A stretch of DNA of 64,000 bases from Ganoderma boninense (GCA_002900995.3 CM035307.1:372001-436000); one strand, 5' to 3'; positions 34,632-47,518 are shown, counted from the stretch's first letter. Notes: generated by a model not told the origin, from the sequence alone. Numbers and translations: made by a program.

Positions 34632-35439
34632 TGACGACGAAGTTAGGAGGCCCGATGCCAGAATCGGGAGAGAATTCGCACAGGCAGTTCCAGAAGCTTG
34701 AAGTTGTACTTGTACATAAGGTTCCCGATGTCCACGCCGGCAATGATGATGCGATCGGTATCGACGTCAACAACCCGTGCTTACGTCGGAGAGGAGCCGG
34801 GGCATGGACTTCTCCATTGTTTGTGTAGCATTTCGGCGAATTTCTGCGAGCGGACCGCGATGCGCGACTCTACAGTGTTTGGGCACAGCCAGTACCCCTT
34901 CCATATTTCCCCGTTGCACTGACGTCTTCTAACACCGTGTCGGAGCCGGAGCACGTTGTTCAGTCTTAAGCTTGAAGCATCGAACCCCTGGGGAGGGGTT
35001 GCAGTTGCTCATTCCAGACTCATCTCCAGTCGAGCATATGTCCTATACCATGGCACGTTGCTGAGAACGTCGTTGGCAAGATTAACTAAGGCACGTTTGG
35101 AGAATTTGTGGCGGGTCCGAGGGAGCACGGACTGAGTGGGCACTGGATGTACGCGTCACGAATAAGCCTGACCAGCCAATTGCCACACCTCAGGTCTTGC
35201 GATCCGGTCTAGGTCCTGACCACTTTGCGACCTAGTCACATGAATGGGAGGACGCCGCACACGGCAAGAGGGTCGACTTGCTTTTGTCTCCATTTCAGTC
35301 TCCTCTGTTGGTACTTATATCATCTGGTGAGCCCGAGTCGAAAGTATCGTACCACAGCTACGCAATAACTTGCACATGTAGCCTTCAGTACATTCAGCGT
35401 TAAGATATTCTATTCGATTTCCCCCATTCCTCCGGTCCT
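34632..35439. other. Intergenic between convergent genes
   Basis: About 810 bp. On the minus strand near 34,790-34,690 a short open stretch reads DRIIIAGVDIGNLMYKYNF, which looks protein-like but which I cannot assign; it may be a gene fragment. Confidence 0.4.
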
Positions 35440-37878
35440 TCACAAATCTGAGACAGAAGCCTCCTTTTCATCTACCCTTACGTGTCCCTTCTCATAGGAA
35501 CCGCTTTCTTCGACCGTCCGTACCGGACCCTTGAACCATTTCCGTGCAGAGATAACCCACCACGCAGACGCGAAGATGAATACCGCCATGATAATCACGA
35601 CCGCATAGTCTGCAAAATACACCACACAGTCAGAAACGCGGCGTAGAAAGGCGACGGCGTCGCGGAAGAAGGAAGGAACGTACTCATCGTCTGAGCGGTG
35701 GGGTGGTCCTCTGGCGGAAACACGAGGAGCACCGTGATGAAGCTGACCCACGCCACGGCGACGGTCCCAATGGGCATGAACCATCGTCCGAGCGAGAACG
35801 GGCCCCTCTGCAGCTTGTCGCGCCCGGACGTGATACGCAAAAAGATCGGGGTGACGTAAGATATGTACAGCCCGATGACCGACGCCCTACAAGCATCGCG
35901 AAATTAGCACCTCGACTCCGACGGGCAGCGGGACAGCAGGAACGCACCCAGCAAGCGACGACAGCGCCGTATCCGAGAACCCCAACAAGCCACATAGGCC
36001 CGCAAGCGCCATGACAAGCCATACAGCGTTCACCGGCGTCGCCGTGTACGGGTGGATCTTCTTCCACCACCTGCTCCCGGGCAGCGCGTTGTCGCGGGCA
36101 AATGCGAACACGACGCGTGACGCGTCGACGCCCTGCGCCGCGCCGGTAATGTACTGCACGACGATGATAAGGCTCCAGATCGCGAGCATGCCGCGCTTGC
36201 CAAGGACGTCGAGGAACAGCTGGCCCATGGGCAGCGGGAGCGGTGTCGCGAGCAGGTTCGGGATGGACGCCGCAGCGAAGGACGCTGCGATGAAGAGCAG
36301 CCAACCAAGGGAAGCCGTTGCGCCGACCCCGACGAGGATCGCGATTGGGGCGGCCCGCGCTGCGCCAGCCGTCTCTTCGGCGATGTGTGCGGCGGAGTCA
36401 TCTGGTTGGCGGTGAGCGGCTTGAAGAAGTATAGAGGAAAATACAACGACGAACATCCTGTAAGGGTCCACATCGGCGACGTGAACGCGAGGAGGAATGC
36501 CCAGCCACCTGAAAAACAGTGGGTAAGTCCCCGGGAGGTTCGACAGCAGAAATAAGGTAACATACCGTTCGTCCAGCCGCTGCTGTTCTCGAACAGCGTG
36601 AACGCCGTCTCCGTCGACACCCTCTGGTCGCCACTGCACACGAGCAACGCAACTATGGCGGCGATGGTCGTTCCAACTATCCAAGAGTCCGCCCATCAGC
36701 ATTCAATTTCGACAACGAGCCTGGCATCAGCAAAAGTGCCGCTTCCTGAGCGCTGAACGACTCTAAGTGCTCCAGGAAGCCGCCTCAGAACCATTCAGAA
36801 GCCTGGCCCCCCAGGCGCTCTGGAAGGAGTTGCCAGAGAGCATCGCACGGCCTGATGATGCTCACTCCGTTTGGCAGACAAGGATAGATGGGACGCGAGC
36901 AATGTAACTCACCGTTGACGATAACGTAGAATATGTTCAAGCGGGCGAGAACTGCTGTGGCAGCGGAACACACCATCGCGTGCGTGAACAGAATGGCTAT
37001 CAAAATGCCGAAAGTAGGGCCTGCGCCGAGGTTGATTGCGCCGTCGGAGCCCACGTTCAGCGCTGTCGTTATCATTTGAGCGCTGGATTCAAGTCAAAAG
37101 ATAGTGAGTGCGTCGTCCCCAACGCTGTCTACAGAAAACACCCACCATGTAAAATCGATAGAACAGACGAGGGTAACTTGACCCGTGACGTTCGCCCAGC
37201 CAGTAATCCAGCTCGCGAGGGGGGCCCATCGCGGCGGCGCAAGCTTGGCTGAGAAGTAGTACAAGCCTGCACTCGTTCTGTGGCACACCGCCCGGTACCG
37301 AATTCATGCAGATAGCGATGATGACGGATGGAGAACAATTCAGCGGATATTCAGAGCCCGGATAACCGGTGCACGGAACTGTGGAAAACTTACGGCATGG
37401 CAGAGGTGAGCTCGGCGAGGGAGGCCGCCACCGTCATTACGAACAGGGCGGGAATGAGCCAGCCGAACACCATCCCGACGTGGCCACCTGTGTGAGATCG
37501 CCGATGTATCCATCAGCATGGGCGGGACGCGCAGCCTCGATGGAGTGCTCGACGGACCTGACACGAGGGGAAATGACATCGTCGACGATACGGACGCCAC
37601 GACGCCCATGATAGAGAATGCGAACGCAATCGTCTCTAGCAACTGTCATGCCACAAGGCACGTTGAATGCAATGCGTTCAGAAATATGCTCTGGGAGAAG
37701 GCGATAAAATGCTCACGGAAAACTCGCGCTTGAAAACGCTCTGATATCCCAGCTTCGCGAGCAGCGCGTCATCAGCGTGCTTTACGGCGGTGAGACCTTC
37801 ATTATCTGCAGGCTTCTCGAAACCTTCTGAGCCTTTTAGCGATGCAGATGGGCTAGGGGGGACCGCATGCTCTGGCAT
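35440..37878 (-). CDS. Amino-acid/GABA-type permease (APC family), complete
   Basis: Plasma- or vacuolar-membrane transporter of the fungal GABA/choline permease type (Uga4/Hnm1 relatives), twelve helices expected. Ten exons: 37878-37717, 37642-37558, 37487-37394, 37277-37146, 37082-36913, 36676-36566, 36508-36455, 36401-35948, 35886-35684, 35609-35440; 1635 bases, 544 residues, all in frame. Landmarks: AKLGYQSVFKREFS before TM1, AFSIMGVVASVSSTMSFPLV, GGHVGMVFGWLIPALFVMTV, SAGLYYFSAKLAPPRWAP, the loop MWTLTGYDSAAHIAEET typical of this subfamily, GVDASRVVFAFARDNALPG and a hydrophilic C-tail. Intron 5 (36912-36677, 236 bp) is longer than the rest. The substrate cannot be fixed from sequence. 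Confidence 0.93.
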
Positions 37879-39155
37879 GGCTGTCGGAAGCTGAGTATCG
37901 GCGGGAAGAGGGGGATTTGGAGGAAGAGGGAGAAGAGCTGGAGTCAGTGGAGAAGAACAAAGAACTTCGAAGTCCGGGAACCCATTTCGACCTCACGCTA
38001 TGAGCGGCAATGGGAGCGCTCCCCCGTATCTCCGCAGCACACAGTAGGGTACGATTGTGCACATCCGTGGACGGGAGGGGCCCGTGAGGGCATAGTCTCG
38101 ACCAAGACCGTAATGCCGAAGGTTCGAAGACACTATCTGGACCACGGGCAGCAGCGGAAAGCATGATAAGGACGATTCTGAGATCGGAAATACGGCAACA
38201 TACGTTCTTGCTATCATGGCTCGAGGAAGGGTGCGTGAGCACGGCTTATCAGCACACGTCATTGGCCCATTCAGTTCAAGCGGGCCAGGTGGCTAGCCGG
38301 GAGTCGGGACGAGCTGACTGTAAACATAATGATAGTATGTAAGCATTGCACTTGAATCCACACACTTCTCGACACACTTACAGTACTCTGCGCTCTGGAC
38401 ATGGCAAACATGAAGCTTGTGGTCAAGTGGAAGCAGCCTTTTGCGGTGCTGTCAAGCAGTGTCAACATAAGCGTCCAGTACCCGATGTCGATCTCGGAAA
38501 TGGGCGCTATGCAACTTGGAGGCATCAAATATTCAGGACATCCGCCGTTGGGCAAGCTCAAAGGGTGTGTAAGATTGCGGATGGAGGTGCATAACGGGAC
38601 GGGGAAGAAGAAGGTCAATGTTTTACATAGGTTTGTACTATTAAGTACGTTCTGTACATAGAAGCCCTTGTTATCAATAACTTGCGCTCAACCACGAATC
38701 ACTCAGATCACAAACCTTGCGATAAGATTCATTAAGCCTGGCCCGAAACGCCAATTCTTTTCCAGCTAAGTACGTACCTCACACAAGATTAATATTAATT
38801 ACGCACGAAGCTGGCTGACATCTCAGATCTCAGTCATCGAGTACATTGCGGCTAGTGCTGCACGATCAGCATCGTCTAAGTATCTCCAGGCCCATGGAGA
38901 TAAGTAGCTAGGTGCCAAGGTTGACTTGTGCGCAAAGCCCTCTTCTTTAACGTACTTAAAACCCGTATATTTGGATGCGTAGAGGGCACAGTATTAGTAA
39001 TGGATATGGTTGAACCTGGGTTGAACGTTGAACGGTGAACGGCAGAGAACTGGAAGTTTTTTGGATCATAATGGCCGGAGACGCTTACCACATACGGGAG
39101 CTCCGGACCGGGCTAGCCCATGACATCGTGGCCTGGCCTGGTGTCCTGAATACGA
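37879..39155. other. Intergenic, no gene recognised
   Basis: 1.3 kb upstream of the permease. Short open frames on both strands (for example 38,618-38,271 minus) have no motif I can name. Confidence 0.45.
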
Positions 39156-39157
39156 TA

Positions 39158-39601
39158 CAGTAGACACCCTCTTAACGCATACCCCTCGGGAAGGGCCAAA
39201 AGGTATGCGTTATTGGGGGTTATGCGCTATGTGGGGTTTGGCGCCCTTTAAGCGCTTCGGCTAGAGGTGGTCCTCCGGCGTCAAGTGAGCGCTCTCATGA
39301 GGCCCGGCCAGCCCACGAACGGCAGAACTGCCCCATGCAGCCCGAACATACCTCACCAACATCTCTGAGCCCGCTAAAGCGGCATTTTCATCAGATATAT
39401 ACCCAAAGTGACGAGATTTTCAGGGTAAAACGCATAATTTATGCTCGGGCGCTATGCCTTTTTCGCCCCCAAAAGGGTATGCGTATGCGTTATGAGGGGA
39501 TTATGCGTTTTCCCCCCTTTCCCATGTCGGGAAGGGCCCGGAGCTATGCGTTATAAGGGGTTATGCGTTATGAGAAGTATGTGTTAAGAGGGTGTCTACT
39601 G
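39158..39601. mobile_element. 444 bp MITE with Tc1/mariner-like ends and TA target duplication
   Basis: The left end CAGTAGACACCCTCTTAACG and the right end, as reverse complement, CAGTAGACACCCTCTTAACA agree over about 25 bases. They are flanked on both sides by TA (39156-39157 and 39602-39603), the target duplication of the Tc1/mariner/pogo superfamily. The inside is non-coding and carries several copies of ATGCGTTAT or GGTTATGCG near both ends, a possible set of subterminal transposase sites. An autonomous partner is not in the window. Confidence 0.85.
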
Positions 39602-39995
39602 TACTTACAACCATGCCTTCCACATGAATATTCCTAATTTTCAGCTTACTTGACAACACATCCTCACCAGCATTGCAGCCATGCGTTTTGGCACTCGCAA
39701 CTTGCAAGGTTCGTGATGTGTGCCCATTGTGTGCCCATACTGAACCACGAGAACAGAGTGTGGGATATTGTCCTGCGCTTCGATACCCACTACCACCTTC
39801 GTGATGCTCGTGGGTCGTCACGCGCGCGGCTCCCCCACGATTGTGTACCTCACGACGAACTCTAAACTTTGATATCGTCGGAGCCCCGTCTCCCTTCTAA
39901 AACCCTTGTCGCGCTCTCTAGGGTGTTATCGCATCGCAGCACTAAGTAGTGTTCTCTTCCTCGCAACCTACATCGCTCGTAACGCCCTGTGGGAC

Positions 39996-41773
39996 ATGCC
40001 ACGAAGAGTTCTCATTGGATTTGGCGTCGATGTGGATGCTGTCGCCGGATGGTGAGCCCCACTGCTACCTGAGTAGGTGTAGTCATTCAGTCCGTGGACC
40101 AGGCTCGGTTCATATGGTGGCGAAGACTCTCCGTCTGACATCTCGAGAGTACGTACCTCATCCACAATCAGACGACATGGTCTGACAAAGTTCGACTGTC
40201 TTTGGTTCCATAGGGAGTGTACGCTGGAGAGGTCGGCTCGATCCGGCTGCTCAAGTTGTTCGCCAAATACAACATGAAGACGACATGGTTCATACCAGGT
40301 GAGCCTCCCTGCGAACACCCCTTCCCTCTTTCTGCTGAATAAGTTCTGCACTAGGCCACAGTCTCGAAACATTCCCCGAGCATATGGCTGCTGTGCGAGA
40401 TGCCGGTCACGAAATGTACGGCCGCCCTTGCAAGCACGACGAGTTTTGCGCTGAGTTGACTGACTCTCCACACGCAGCGGTCTGCATGGCTACTCTCATG
40501 AGAACCCGGTGTCTCTGACTCTGGAGCAGCAACGCGACATCCTCGACCACACGTACAAGCTGCTTACCGAGTTCAACAATGGTGTCCCTCCGAAAGGCAG
40601 CGTGGCGCCGTGGTGGGAGACAAGCAAGGAAGGCACAGCGCTCCTCCTCGAGAAAGGAATCGAGTACGGTACGTCGCCAGGATTACCCATGATTCCACTG
40701 TGCATGTCGGTGCTGACCCTCTCCGTACTTACGTAGACCACTCAAACATGGCGCATGAGTAAGCCACCCCGTTTATTTTCTGCAGTCGCGTCGCCCACCG
40801 CGTTACGTGTACGCACTGATCTCCACCCAGCTCCCAAGCCTTCTACCTGCGCGATCAAGACCTTTGGACCAAGATCGACTACAAAGCGAAGGCAGAAGCC
40901 TGGATGAAACCGCTTGTGCGCGGGAAGACGACGGGGCTCGTGGAGATACCCGCGAGCTGGTACCTCGACGACCTACCTCCTCTAATGTGCGAAGTCCAAG
41001 CTCCACTCGCAGTCCACACTGGGCACTGCGCGCCATGGCACTTGCTTACTCGATGATACGTCAGGTTCATCAAGAGCAGTCCCAACTCCCACGGATGGGT
41101 GAGAACGAACCTGCGTAGCGTGCTGATGGGAGGCGATATTTTTGACGACACCGCTCCCTCCACAGGTGAACACTCGAGACGTGGAGCAGCTGTGGAAAGA
41201 CATGTTCACATACCTGTACAGGTGAGTCAGTCACGTTGGTCAGAGGCGAACACACACCGTTCGCATCCTATGCTGCGCGCAGGGGGGTCGCGAATGTGAG
41301 CTGATACGCGTGGGTATGCTGGGCAGGGAGGAAGAGAACTTTATCTTCCCAATCACGATCCACCCCGATGTCAGTGGGTAAGCACTGCTCAAACATTGTC
41401 TGCCAAGCAGTCATGCTCACCTCCGCATCGCTACTCCAGTCGCCCCCACGTCCTCCTCATGCTCGTAAGTCGTTTTTGCTCTGTGCGGAGTCGATGCCCA
41501 TATCTCACCACCCGCGCCTCGCTCCCCCTTCCTCCACTCTACTCAACGCCTGATCTTCCCACCGTCTTCCCCTGGCCCCACCGCCATTGTCACTGCCAAC
41601 CGTCGCTTCCGCGGTCCCAGGAACGCTTCATCGAGTGGGTCAACACGCACGCCGACGTGCACTGGGTGCCGATGATCGACATGGCGAACGAGTTCCGCGC
41701 GCGCGTCGCCCCGCCCCCCGGCGCCGCCATGCCCAGCGGCTTCGCCCCCGCGCCTGTGCCCACCAAGCTCTGA
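39996..41773 (+). CDS. Polysaccharide deacetylase (NodB homology), copy 1
   Basis: CE4-type metal-dependent deacetylase of the PuuE/peptidoglycan-deacetylase-like branch found in fungi without signal peptide. Twelve exons: 39996-40051, 40103-40148, 40214-40298, 40355-40415, 40478-40668, 40737-40758, 40831-40986, 41065-41098, 41166-41221, 41327-41377, 41440-41464, 41621-41773; 936 bases, 311 residues. Motifs: [13 protein letters not shown] (metal/catalytic Asp region), [33 protein letters not shown] (HxxxH metal ligands), [47 protein letters not shown]. Its paralogue on the opposite strand at 60.9-62.6 kb has the same exon sizes apart from one extra intron, a longer first exon and a shorter last exon. 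The substrate (chitin-like polymer, allantoin-like or other amide) is uncertain. Confidence 0.93.
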
Positions 41774-43819
41774 ATATTGGGTCCCGCATAACTTGTTCTC
41801 GTTCTCGTTCTCAGCGATATGACATCCGGCAGGCTCGAGGAGAGGGATAGAGTGCGGGTGCGGCGCGAGCGCGTACCGTGGCGGCGATAGAGAGGGCTGT
41901 AGCGAGGCGGAGGCGAGTCGCGAGTGGCTAGTTGCGACCGCCGCCGACGAAAACTTTCAACTTGGCGAACGTGGAACTGGATCAGCGCAGCGCGCGTACT
42001 GTACGATACGAAAGGATGGACAAAAATTTGGAGAGCCGATGAGTTTGTGCTGGTATGCAAGTACGGGGGATCCTCCGCGGCTTTGAAGTTTTCGGCATTC
42101 GAGAAGCAATTGTGCATTTGATCCCGGTCGTCGAGGCGCGGATGCGCGATGACGGTTGGCTTCCCGTGAGCTGAGCCTATGCGAGTGATTTTGACTGCGA
42201 GGAACCGCGGCAGGGTTCGTGCGCTCGATAGGTGCCTTGCTAAACGGTTTTCGCGCGCGCGCGCGGGTGCGTCGGGCGAGGTGCGAAGCGCGGCGCGCAT
42301 CGCGAAAGTTCCGGCTTCGGCTTCGACGGCGTACCTTCCGCTGCGTGCGAGTTGCTTTCGATTCCCGCAACACTGTTGCCGCCGCGAGACTGTGATTGCG
42401 ATGCCTCAGGGCCCCGAGAAAAATGCTGTACGCTTGATCGTGTTCAAGTTCGGGCCTGAACGACGAGCGCACGTAACTGCAGACAACAAAGGGACGCAGT
42501 CCTCCTGGAAGTTTGCAAAGCCTGTTTGTCGCGTCGAGTTCCGACTGGGTCCTAGACATCTGACACGACACGTGTGTACGGGGGCGAAATATACGTCATG
42601 CAGCCTCGGAGGCAGGAGGCGATGTCGTGACTGGCAATGTCGCGACTTCCTTCTCCGGCGCCAACAGGATTGGGGCACCTCATCGGGTGGAGGTCGCTGG
42701 GAAACCTTATAAGTAAGTCGCTATATAACTGCACGATTTTGGGACCGCACCGACGCTCGAGCGTTTGATCAGTAAGGCAGGCAATGGGTGTTCCAATACC
42801 CAGGGTGCCCGGGCTCGCGTGCCCGCGTGTTGAGCCACAGAGAGAAGAGTGGAACTGGCGAGAAATTGTCTCGCGTAGACAGATGGAGTTTTCTGCAGCA
42901 AGGAGGACGCGGATGTTTTCGCATGGACATGGACGCGGGGTTGCATGGTGTGCACGCTCTTCGTTGGACCACCAGGAGCCGCGGACGGTTGTGCGCAGAG
43001 GCAGTCCTGGAGCGAAGTGCCTGAAGAGAGTCAGCAATGCTGAGCGTTTCTATCTGCGAGAGCGTCAGGAACGCACCATCCTTACGCCAGGGCTTGCTGA
43101 GGCTCGGATGGCGAAGGAAACAGCGGCGGCCGTTCCGGGGCGCCCTACTACGTGCTGGCTTGTGGGTTGAGGTGGAAAATAAGAGCAGAGCTGTAAGTAA
43201 ATACAACGGCGTATCGCCCTGGCCGAAGTGGTAATGACGCACAGAAGTAGAACTCGTCCAGCCCCGTTACGGGCCGCAGGACTTTCCTCGGTGCTGTATC
43301 CTCGGTGCCGTCCCTTGTCTTCTGTTGAGGATCCACGTTAGTTTGTCCTTGACGAGCAGAGCCCTGGTGACGTTCCATGACATGGCAAGAACAAGTTTGT
43401 GGGTGTCTGTGACTGAGGCACAGCCTCGACGTCAACGCCGCCGTCTGCCTGGTCACTGAGAAGGACGGGCTAGGACGGGTCAAGATGCAGTCTGGGAGGA
43501 TTTGTATGGAGTCGCATCCGACTCAGTATGTAGGACGCGTACATTAGCTGCCAGTGGACAGACGACGTGCCGAGGACCAAGAATATTCTGTGCCCTCGAC
43601 GCTGAGGCAGCTCGAGAGAACGGCGACGCTGTGCAAATTTGAGCCCGGCCGAGGACAGCTACTGGACGGCTTGCCACGGCGGAAGAAAATCACCGCCATC
43701 CCCATCCCGGGCGCACGCCTATGTATAGAAATTGACATTCAATAAGTATCACGACAGGCAGTGGCGAAAATCGCACCTCGGAATATCGCTGTAAAATGCC
43801 TGCGAGTAGTCTCCAGTAA
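41774..43819. other. Intergenic, no gene recognised
   Basis: 2 kb of mixed composition with several overlapping open frames of similar length on both strands, which argues against real coding. GC-rich alternating CG near 42,245-42,300. No repeat to the rest of the window noted. Confidence 0.45.
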
Positions 43820-44022
43820 TTCTCCGGTCACGGGGGGCCCCCTTGCAAAGCTGTTCAGGATCGGAATCTCGGATAAAGCCCACATACTATGCCATTATAA
43901 GGTCATTGTTCCTTATTGGATGCGGCCCTTCCGAGATTCGGGTTCTGAGCCAGCCTTGCGACCATAACTTGGGGCTAGGAGAACAATCGTGGCCACGATT
44001 ACAAGGATATCCCGGGGTGCGA
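43820..44022 (+). repeat. Dispersed repeat copy 2
   Basis: Homologous to the insert in the permease intron at 451-640 (minus). Shared blocks in order: GGTCACGG, GGATCGGAATCTCGGATAA, CCATTATAAGGTCA, ATGCGGC, AAGGATATCCCGGGGTGCG. It lies about 240 bp from the LINE 3' end, but no direct link between them is visible. Confidence 0.7.
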
Positions 44023-44261
44023 AATTGCCTGTCGTGTACAGGTGGGAACACGCGCGAGCGGCAGGACCCGATGGGCGCCGTTGGGAAATCTGCCAAGGGA
44101 AAACCCTGTTATTTTCTGGTAGAGCCCTGCATATGTCTGGAAATCAGCAGAAATTTGCCTGGCGGCGAAAGGATAACCTCGCCACTTTATAAATGCCATT
44201 TTCACAGATGTGGAAAGGAAACCTTTGACGGGACAGAGGCAAACGTAGGGAAAAGGCTGTA

Positions 44262-45063
44262 GATAGATAGATAAATTCAGGGATTATAGTGGCATGGAGG
44301 CCGTTCCGGCCGAAGTTGCCACTGTCACTATCCTATCTACAGTACTGTACGGCTACGTGGGAGGGACTACCGATACAGTGAGGAAGTACTGGGGGAGCAC
44401 TACACAGTAAGCGTTACATGACATCATAGGGTGTGGGATTGTAAAGTGAAATCGGGCGTGAGCGCAGTCCGGAGCACTGGTGCTCTGAGAACGGAAGCGT
44501 AGAGTAGGGTGGGTGACGTTGAGGGAGGACGGGTGGGGAGGAAGACAATACACAGACGAGACTACGTGAGTATATAAGGGGCGGCGTGCCCGGTGGGTTG
44601 GTGCAGAGAGGAAGAAGCCCTCTGGGATCGAGAGTTAGGCGAGTGCGGGACGGAAACCCCGGAGCCGAAACACTACAGTAAGCAAAGGAGGAAAACTGGA
44701 TACGAGAAAGAGAAGGAAAGGAAGGGGGAGGGGAAGAGGATGGTGAGCAGAAGAGGGAGGGGGGGTTCATTGCGGTGGGGCGCGGTATGCCTCGAAACGC
44801 CCTGTCGCGTCCACGACGTCGAGCACTGCCGCCCAGGACTTGACGTTCCCAATCGTGTTCCGTAGCGTCAGAGGGCCTTCGACGGCCGTCCGGAAGGTGT
44901 GGCGGGGGGCAGTAAAACGGCGGCAGGTGAATAGGAAGTGGGACACGGTCTGGGGTATAGCGCAGGTCAGGCAGAGGGGGGGAAAAGGCTGTAGAACAAA
45001 GGAAATGTGCGGGAGATGCTCCCTTTCACAACAACGTTCGGGGAAATGGGCGTTGAACATCAT
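44262..45063 (-). mobile_element. 5'-truncated non-LTR retrotransposon (LINE) 3' end
   Basis: Minus strand 45063-44767 encodes the last ~98 residues of a reverse-transcriptase-type ORF2: CAIPQTVSHFLFTCRRF is the C-terminal Cys-Cys-His-Cys knuckle (CxxxxETxxHFLFxC), followed by LTLRNTIGN and VVDATGRFEAYR. Downstream is about 500 bp of 3' UTR ending in CTTCGGCCGGAACGGCCTCC, CATGCCACTATAATCC and a TCTA-type tail at 44,262-44,280. No reverse transcriptase or endonuclease domain remains upstream, as expected for 5' truncation during insertion. Confidence 0.7.
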
Positions 45064-46436
45064 TTTTGTGGATGCTTACCTGATACTTACCCAGCTGACG
45101 TGAAAGGTAAAATTTTTCCATTAAACGATAGGGTCGGTTAATGCACGACAAAGACTCCTTATCCCGACAGGCGAAGTGGCCGAAGAAACAATTGTTAAGG
45201 TAGGAATCCACCGGAAAATACCACGATTTTCCCCCAGCAGGATTTCTGGCGGTGCCCGTCATGAAGAGGAGGGTTGCTCACTGGTGGGGCAATCCCATCA
45301 ACATCAAAAACAATCGAGAGGGAGCGGCGGAGCGCAGACTCCTTGACAATTGACAAGGGAGAAGACGGCCTGAAGGTCTCGCTGTCGGACAATCGGAGAG
45401 AAAAGAGGGGCACTTTCAATGAAAAGGTCTTCGATCGGAGAAGAAGGTATGAGACCGCTTACCTCAAGCGCGGCCAGTGCAACAAGAGCCTTGTACTCGT
45501 TTGCCGAGGGAGGCATCAATCGCCTTGGGGTCGTTTATTATGGAAGCGCTCACTTCTAGATCTTGCGCGGTTGATGTCTCCCTGCTGTGGGGTGCAGGAA
45601 GTGCATTGAAGCGAGGGTGCGGCTCGGATGCATGTTGACAATCCAGGCAAGGTGGGTATATGCGCAGTAAGGCAAGACACGCGAGCGCAGAGAGCAAAGA
45701 CACGCTGGCCGGACGTTTGGTGTTCATTAGGAGTGAAAAGGTCGAAGAATACGACAAGTTGAGAACGACGAAGGGAACATTTGGACAGACGACAGACCTC
45801 AAGCCGTCGCGTCATTTCCAGTCTGGGCCGATACAAGATCCACGACGCTTAGCGGCGTGATCCCAGTCGGTGCGGCTCTCGGAGTCTCCCACTCTTCTTG
45901 TCCGAATGCTATTGACTGTGCCCGGTGTTGAGAAATTCCTGATGGGGGGCGTGAGAGATGAAAAAAAATGAGGCCTACAGACTTCCTGCGACGATGCTGT
46001 GTTGCAGTTGCAGGGAATGAGTGGAAGTGCTGGGTTGTAAGTTTCGGGGAGGGGCTGGGACCGTCTGGGACCGGGGGTAATGGGGGTGGCAGTGGTCAAG
46101 CGACGGGAGCGGTCGGTTATTGAGAGAGAACAACGTAAGAGCAGCGCGTGATGGGGGTGGCGGGGTCCGATCCGGATCTGGACGCGACGGCGCATCCCGA
46201 TATGGGACCCGACGACGAACCAGGCACGATTCACCCATCAAACACGAAAGTCGCGGCTGGCAGTCGCGAGCCGCGACGTGACGGCGACGGGGTCGGTTTT
46301 TATTCGTCAGTTGAATCTTCACCATGGCTCGGAGTCCTTTTCCCCCAGCCTCTTCTTCCCCGCAAAACATTCCCCCCGCCTTGCGCAGTCCCTTGCGCTC
46401 TCTCCTCTCGTCGTATCTCAACTCCTCCACCAAGCC
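45064..46436. other. Intergenic, no gene recognised
   Basis: 1.4 kb between the LINE fragment and the next gene; includes a CT/GA-rich stretch at 46,000-46,100. Nothing assigned. Confidence 0.45.
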
Positions 46437-47518
46437 ATGGCCACCACGTGCACCTCGTCCCCACCCTACGCCTCAACAACCTACCTCCAAGACCTGCACT
46501 CAGGCTCTCAGTCGCGTGCATCCTCACGCCCCTCAACCTCTTCCTCGTATTCGAGCTCTGTTGCCTACCGCTAAGTGCAACCTCGGCCCATTCGTGTTCT
46601 GCATTGCAGCCCTCCCCGGAATCCCCCTACCCCTCCCCCACGTCGTCTGCCTTGAAACGCATGCGACCACTCCCAAGACCTCCCGCTTCCGCATCCTCCT
46701 CGCGTTCGAAGGGCCCACCACGCCCTCTTCCGAAACCGCCTCTCCATCGTGCGCAGTCTCACGACGGTTTCCAATCTCCCGCTCCCAACCCTCTCGCACT
46801 CCGTCGTGTCCCTTCCGGAATCCCCACTCCCCCTCCAGAGGCTCGAATCCTCCCACCGCTCCAGTCTGCACCCCCAGAACGCCCGTCGATCCGCTTGGAC
46901 ATCGGCGGCATCCCCTCCATTGCACCCGTCTCATGCTCCCAAGATGTCACATCACCACTGTCGCCGATCGCGTTCAACCTCCCTGGCCCGCGCACTCTTC
47001 GCAAGCGCCGCGAGGAGGAGCTAGCCCGCCATATGAAGGCCCTCGGGTTCGTCGAGGCGCCATCTCCGACAGGCGAGTGTCCCGAGAACAGGCTAAATGT
47101 GTCTCTCCCCCAGAAGGACGGCTCATCGACCTCCGCAGAGTCCGACGAGGAGCGAGATGTTGTGCTGCTCGTCGACCACGACTCGGACTCGGAAGACCAC
47201 CACGCGATCCAGCTACCTCCGCGGAACGCGTCTCGCGCCGCGATGCTCTCGCTCTTCTCAGACAAGTGCTCGGGCGCGAACCAGAACCAGAACTCATGGA
47301 AGAGTTCGGGCGTGGAGGAGGACGAGCGCGAATATGGGGGGCGGACGTCGTCGCACATCGAGGTGCGCGTGGATGTCGAGGTCCAGGCCGTTACGAAGGA
47401 AGCGGTGGCGCGTACGAAGCGGCGGTTCAGCCGTAAGTGGGTGCGCGAGCGCAAAGGCAAGCGGTGGACGGAGCGCGACTTCGGGGAGGTCCTCTGCGAG
47501 TTGCGCAAGCTTCGATGA
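46437..47518 (+). CDS. Conserved-looking Ser/Pro-rich hypothetical protein
   Basis: Modelled as exons 46437-46559 and 46610-47518 (343 residues). The N-terminus MATTCTSSPPYASTTYLQDL is Ser/Thr-rich, the middle is proline-rich (PLPRPPASASSSRSKGPPRP), and then comes LRKRREEELARHMKALGF, an acidic stretch (ESDEERDVVLLVDHDSDSED) and a basic, structured C-terminus KRRFSRKWVRERKGKRWTER with DFGEVLCELRKLR. I know no named domain, but the RKWVRE..GKRW tail is of a kind seen in agaricomycete proteins of unknown function. No signal peptide or membrane helix. The single intron is uncertain: the donor would be GTTGCC, or a GC donor two codons later. The exon 2 frame is clear because it stays open for 909 bases. 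Confidence 0.65.

Noticed and set aside
17551..37878. A terpene biosynthetic gene cluster
   Set aside because: Only one live synthase; no P450 or prenyl-related enzyme recognised beside it. The neighbouring oxidases and permease have other usual roles.
41774..43819. Several long overlapping open frames (up to 236 codons) on both strands
   Set aside because: Similar lengths in all frames of GC-rich DNA, no motifs and no consistent splice chain.
46324..47436. 370-codon open frame overlapping the hypothetical protein in another frame
   Set aside because: It is Pro/Arg/Ser-rich translation of GC-rich DNA; the frame ending at 47518 has the acidic and basic blocks and structured tail expected of a real protein.
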